Source: Acidothermales bacterium (GTDB lineage: Bacteria > Actinomycetota > Actinomycetes > Streptosporangiales > WHST01). From it: DNA of 6,470 nt. The stretch is from contig JAFMQP010000235.1 in assembly GCA_017354575.1 (NCBI GenBank), positions 1 to 6,470 of the forward strand, read 5' to 3'. Each line of letters opens with the position of its first letter. The first letter of the stretch is position 1. The notes beneath the pieces were generated by a model. The model ran no database searches. It was not told the origin of the DNA and was given only the letters and a program-made list of their open reading frames with translations. The translations under genes and the position numbers were made by a program. Shown here in pieces: positions 5,811-6,470 of this stretch.

Positions 5811-6230
5811 GTGAGCGGCAAGATCAGGGTGGTCGTGGGCAAGCCGGGCCTCGACGGCCACGACCGCGGCGCGAAGGTCGTCGCGCGCGCGTTGCGCGAC
5901 GCGGGCATGGAGGTCGTCTACACCGGCCTGCACCAGACGCCGGAGCAGATCGTCGAGACGGCGATCCAGGAGGACGCCGACGGCATCGGGTTGTCCGTGC
6001 TGTCCGGCGCGCACATGACCCTGTTCCGCCGCCTCGTCGACCTGCTAGCCGAGCGGGACGCGTCCGACATCGTCGTGTTCGGCGGCGGGATCATCCCCGA
6101 GGCGGACATCCCCGAGCTGGAACGCATCGGCGTCGCCAAGGTCTTCGGCCCCGGCGCGACCACGGCGGACATCGTCACCTGGGTCCGCGCCCACCTCGGC
6201 CACGAGTCGCAGTCCCAGCCCGCCTCATAG
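5811..6230 (+). CDS. Cobalamin (B12)-binding small subunit of the methylmalonyl-CoA / isobutyryl-CoA mutase family
   Basis: This 139-residue protein is a stand-alone adenosylcobalamin-binding domain. The base-off/His-on signature DGHDRG (15-20) supplies His17 as lower cobalt ligand. S62-V-L64 is the SxL motif and GGG at 91-93 (VFGGGIIPEAD) contacts the nucleotide tail. Size and sequence closely resemble, from memory, IcmB, the small subunit of isobutyryl-CoA mutase of Streptomyces, including TGLHQTPEQIV (38-48) and a PGATT stretch near the end. It needs a catalytic TIM-barrel large subunit, which is not in the window. The carbon-skeleton substrate (isobutyryl-, methylmalonyl- or 2-hydroxyisobutyryl-CoA) is set by that partner and cannot be told here, so no symbol is given. 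The GTG start at 5811 has GGAGG (5799-5803) 7 nt upstream. The gene appears monocistronic, followed by the repeat region. Confidence 0.92.
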   Translation: MSGKIRVVVGKPGLDGHDRGAKVVARALRDAGMEVVYTGLHQTPEQIVETAIQEDADGIGLSVLSGAHMTLFRRLVDLLAERDASDIVVFGGGIIPEADIPELERIGVAKVFGPGATTADIVTWVRAHLGHESQSQPAS

Positions 6231-6254
6231 CCCGCCCCGCAGCCCATCCCGGGC

Positions 6255-6360
6255 CCGCGTCACTTCACATGGCGCCGCGTCACTTCACATGGCGCCGCGT
6301 CACCTCACATGGCGCCGCGTCACCTCACATGGCGCCGCGTCACCTCACACGGCGCCGCTC
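6255..6360 (+). repeat. Tandem array of five 20-bp units
   Basis: Units begin at 6261, 6281, 6301, 6321 and 6341 with an exact 20-bp period and no spacers. Units 1 and 2 are identical (starting CACTTCACATGG). Units 3 and 4 are identical to each other and differ from 1-2 by one base (CACCT). Unit 5 has CACAC and a diverged end (GCTC for GCGT). The bases just before unit 1 (6255-6260, CCGCGT) match the unit's tail, so the array begins there. Each unit contains the palindrome GGCGCC. The period is not a multiple of three and there are no unique spacers, which argues against coding function and against CRISPR. Confidence 0.95.
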
Positions 6361-6444
6361 GACGAGAACCGGGCATTCCCGGGCAGAATTTCGAGTCGCG
6401 CCATGTAAAGACGAGTCGCGCCATGTGAAGTGACAGACGAGAAC
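6361..6444 (+). repeat. 9-bp direct repeat GACGAGAAC bracketing the inverted units
   Basis: GACGAGAAC occurs at 6361-6369, immediately after the tandem array, and again at 6436-6444, immediately after the inverted units. Between the array and the inverted units lies a ~30-bp spacer containing a small hairpin, CCGGG-4 nt-CCCGG (6369-6382). The arrangement may mark duplicated boundaries of a composite repeat, or may be coincidental. Confidence 0.5.
6391..6434 (-). repeat. Two inverted 20-bp units related to the tandem array
   Basis: Two 20-bp units (6391-6410 and 6411-6430) differ at two positions. The 17 bp at 6418-6434 are the exact reverse complement of 6259-6275 and 6279-6295, the CACTT version of the tandem unit with two flanking bases. 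The other half of the inverted units (GAGTCGC) differs from the tandem unit. The same period and core in opposite orientation suggest a common origin and would allow a 17-bp stem. The rest of the right end (6435-6470) shows no recognisable gene. Confidence 0.85.
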
Positions 6445-6470
6445 GCGACCCCCGAGGTGTGGGCTCGGAG

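Noticed and set aside
6269..6433. 54-codon ORF starting at an ATG inside the repeat array and ending in the inverted units
   Set aside because: It simply reads through the 20-bp repeats in successive frames. It has no Shine-Dalgarno sequence and lacks the third-position GC bias of the real genes, so it is likely to be over-called as a hypothetical protein.
6255..6434. CRISPR array
   Set aside because: The units abut directly with a 20-bp period and no unique spacers, and no cas gene is present.

Overview
The window is very GC-rich with strong G/C bias at third codon positions, GTG starts, tightly overlapping genes and TAnnnT-type promoter candidates. This points to a high-GC actinobacterium (Actinomycetota); I cannot name the genus. 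Seven protein genes cover almost all of it. I see no rRNA, tRNA, CRISPR array, transposase or integrase.

Left block (1-2098, minus strand): a two-gene operon read towards the left edge. First is a multi-pass GT-C/PMT-type membrane glycosyltransferase. It is coupled through a GTGA overlap to a polyprenol-phosphate sugar synthase of the DPM1/Ppm1 family (GT2), which is cut by the window edge. One enzyme would make a lipid-linked sugar and the other would use it at the outer face of the membrane.

Divergent spacer (2099-2285): this holds three overlapping inverted repeats (2121-2163) and a plausible plus-strand promoter (2217-2246). Middle block (2286-4252, plus strand): a two-gene operon of a short-chain dehydrogenase and a D-galactonate dehydratase (DgoD), joined by an ATGA overlap. 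Together they suggest part of an oxidative, non-phosphorylating sugar or sugar-acid pathway. No lactonase, keto-deoxy-acid kinase, aldolase, transporter or regulator is present. The dehydrogenase has Ala where the family has its catalytic Ser.

Right-centre block (4262-5712, minus strand): a GHSLG-type alpha/beta hydrolase (lipase/esterase-like) coupled by an ATGA overlap to a membrane-anchored DUF4352-like protein. This operon converges on dgoD with only 9 bp between stop codons. Both stops lie inside one perfect 15-bp palindrome.

Right end (5811-6230, plus strand): a stand-alone B12-binding subunit of the methylmalonyl-CoA/isobutyryl-CoA mutase family. After it, 240 bp carry no credible gene but hold five tandem 20-bp units, then a short spacer and two 20-bp units in inverted orientation sharing a 17-bp core. 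This repeat structure is the least explained element of the window. Otherwise the content is mostly ordinary metabolic and envelope genes, and I see no convincing new defence or mobile system.
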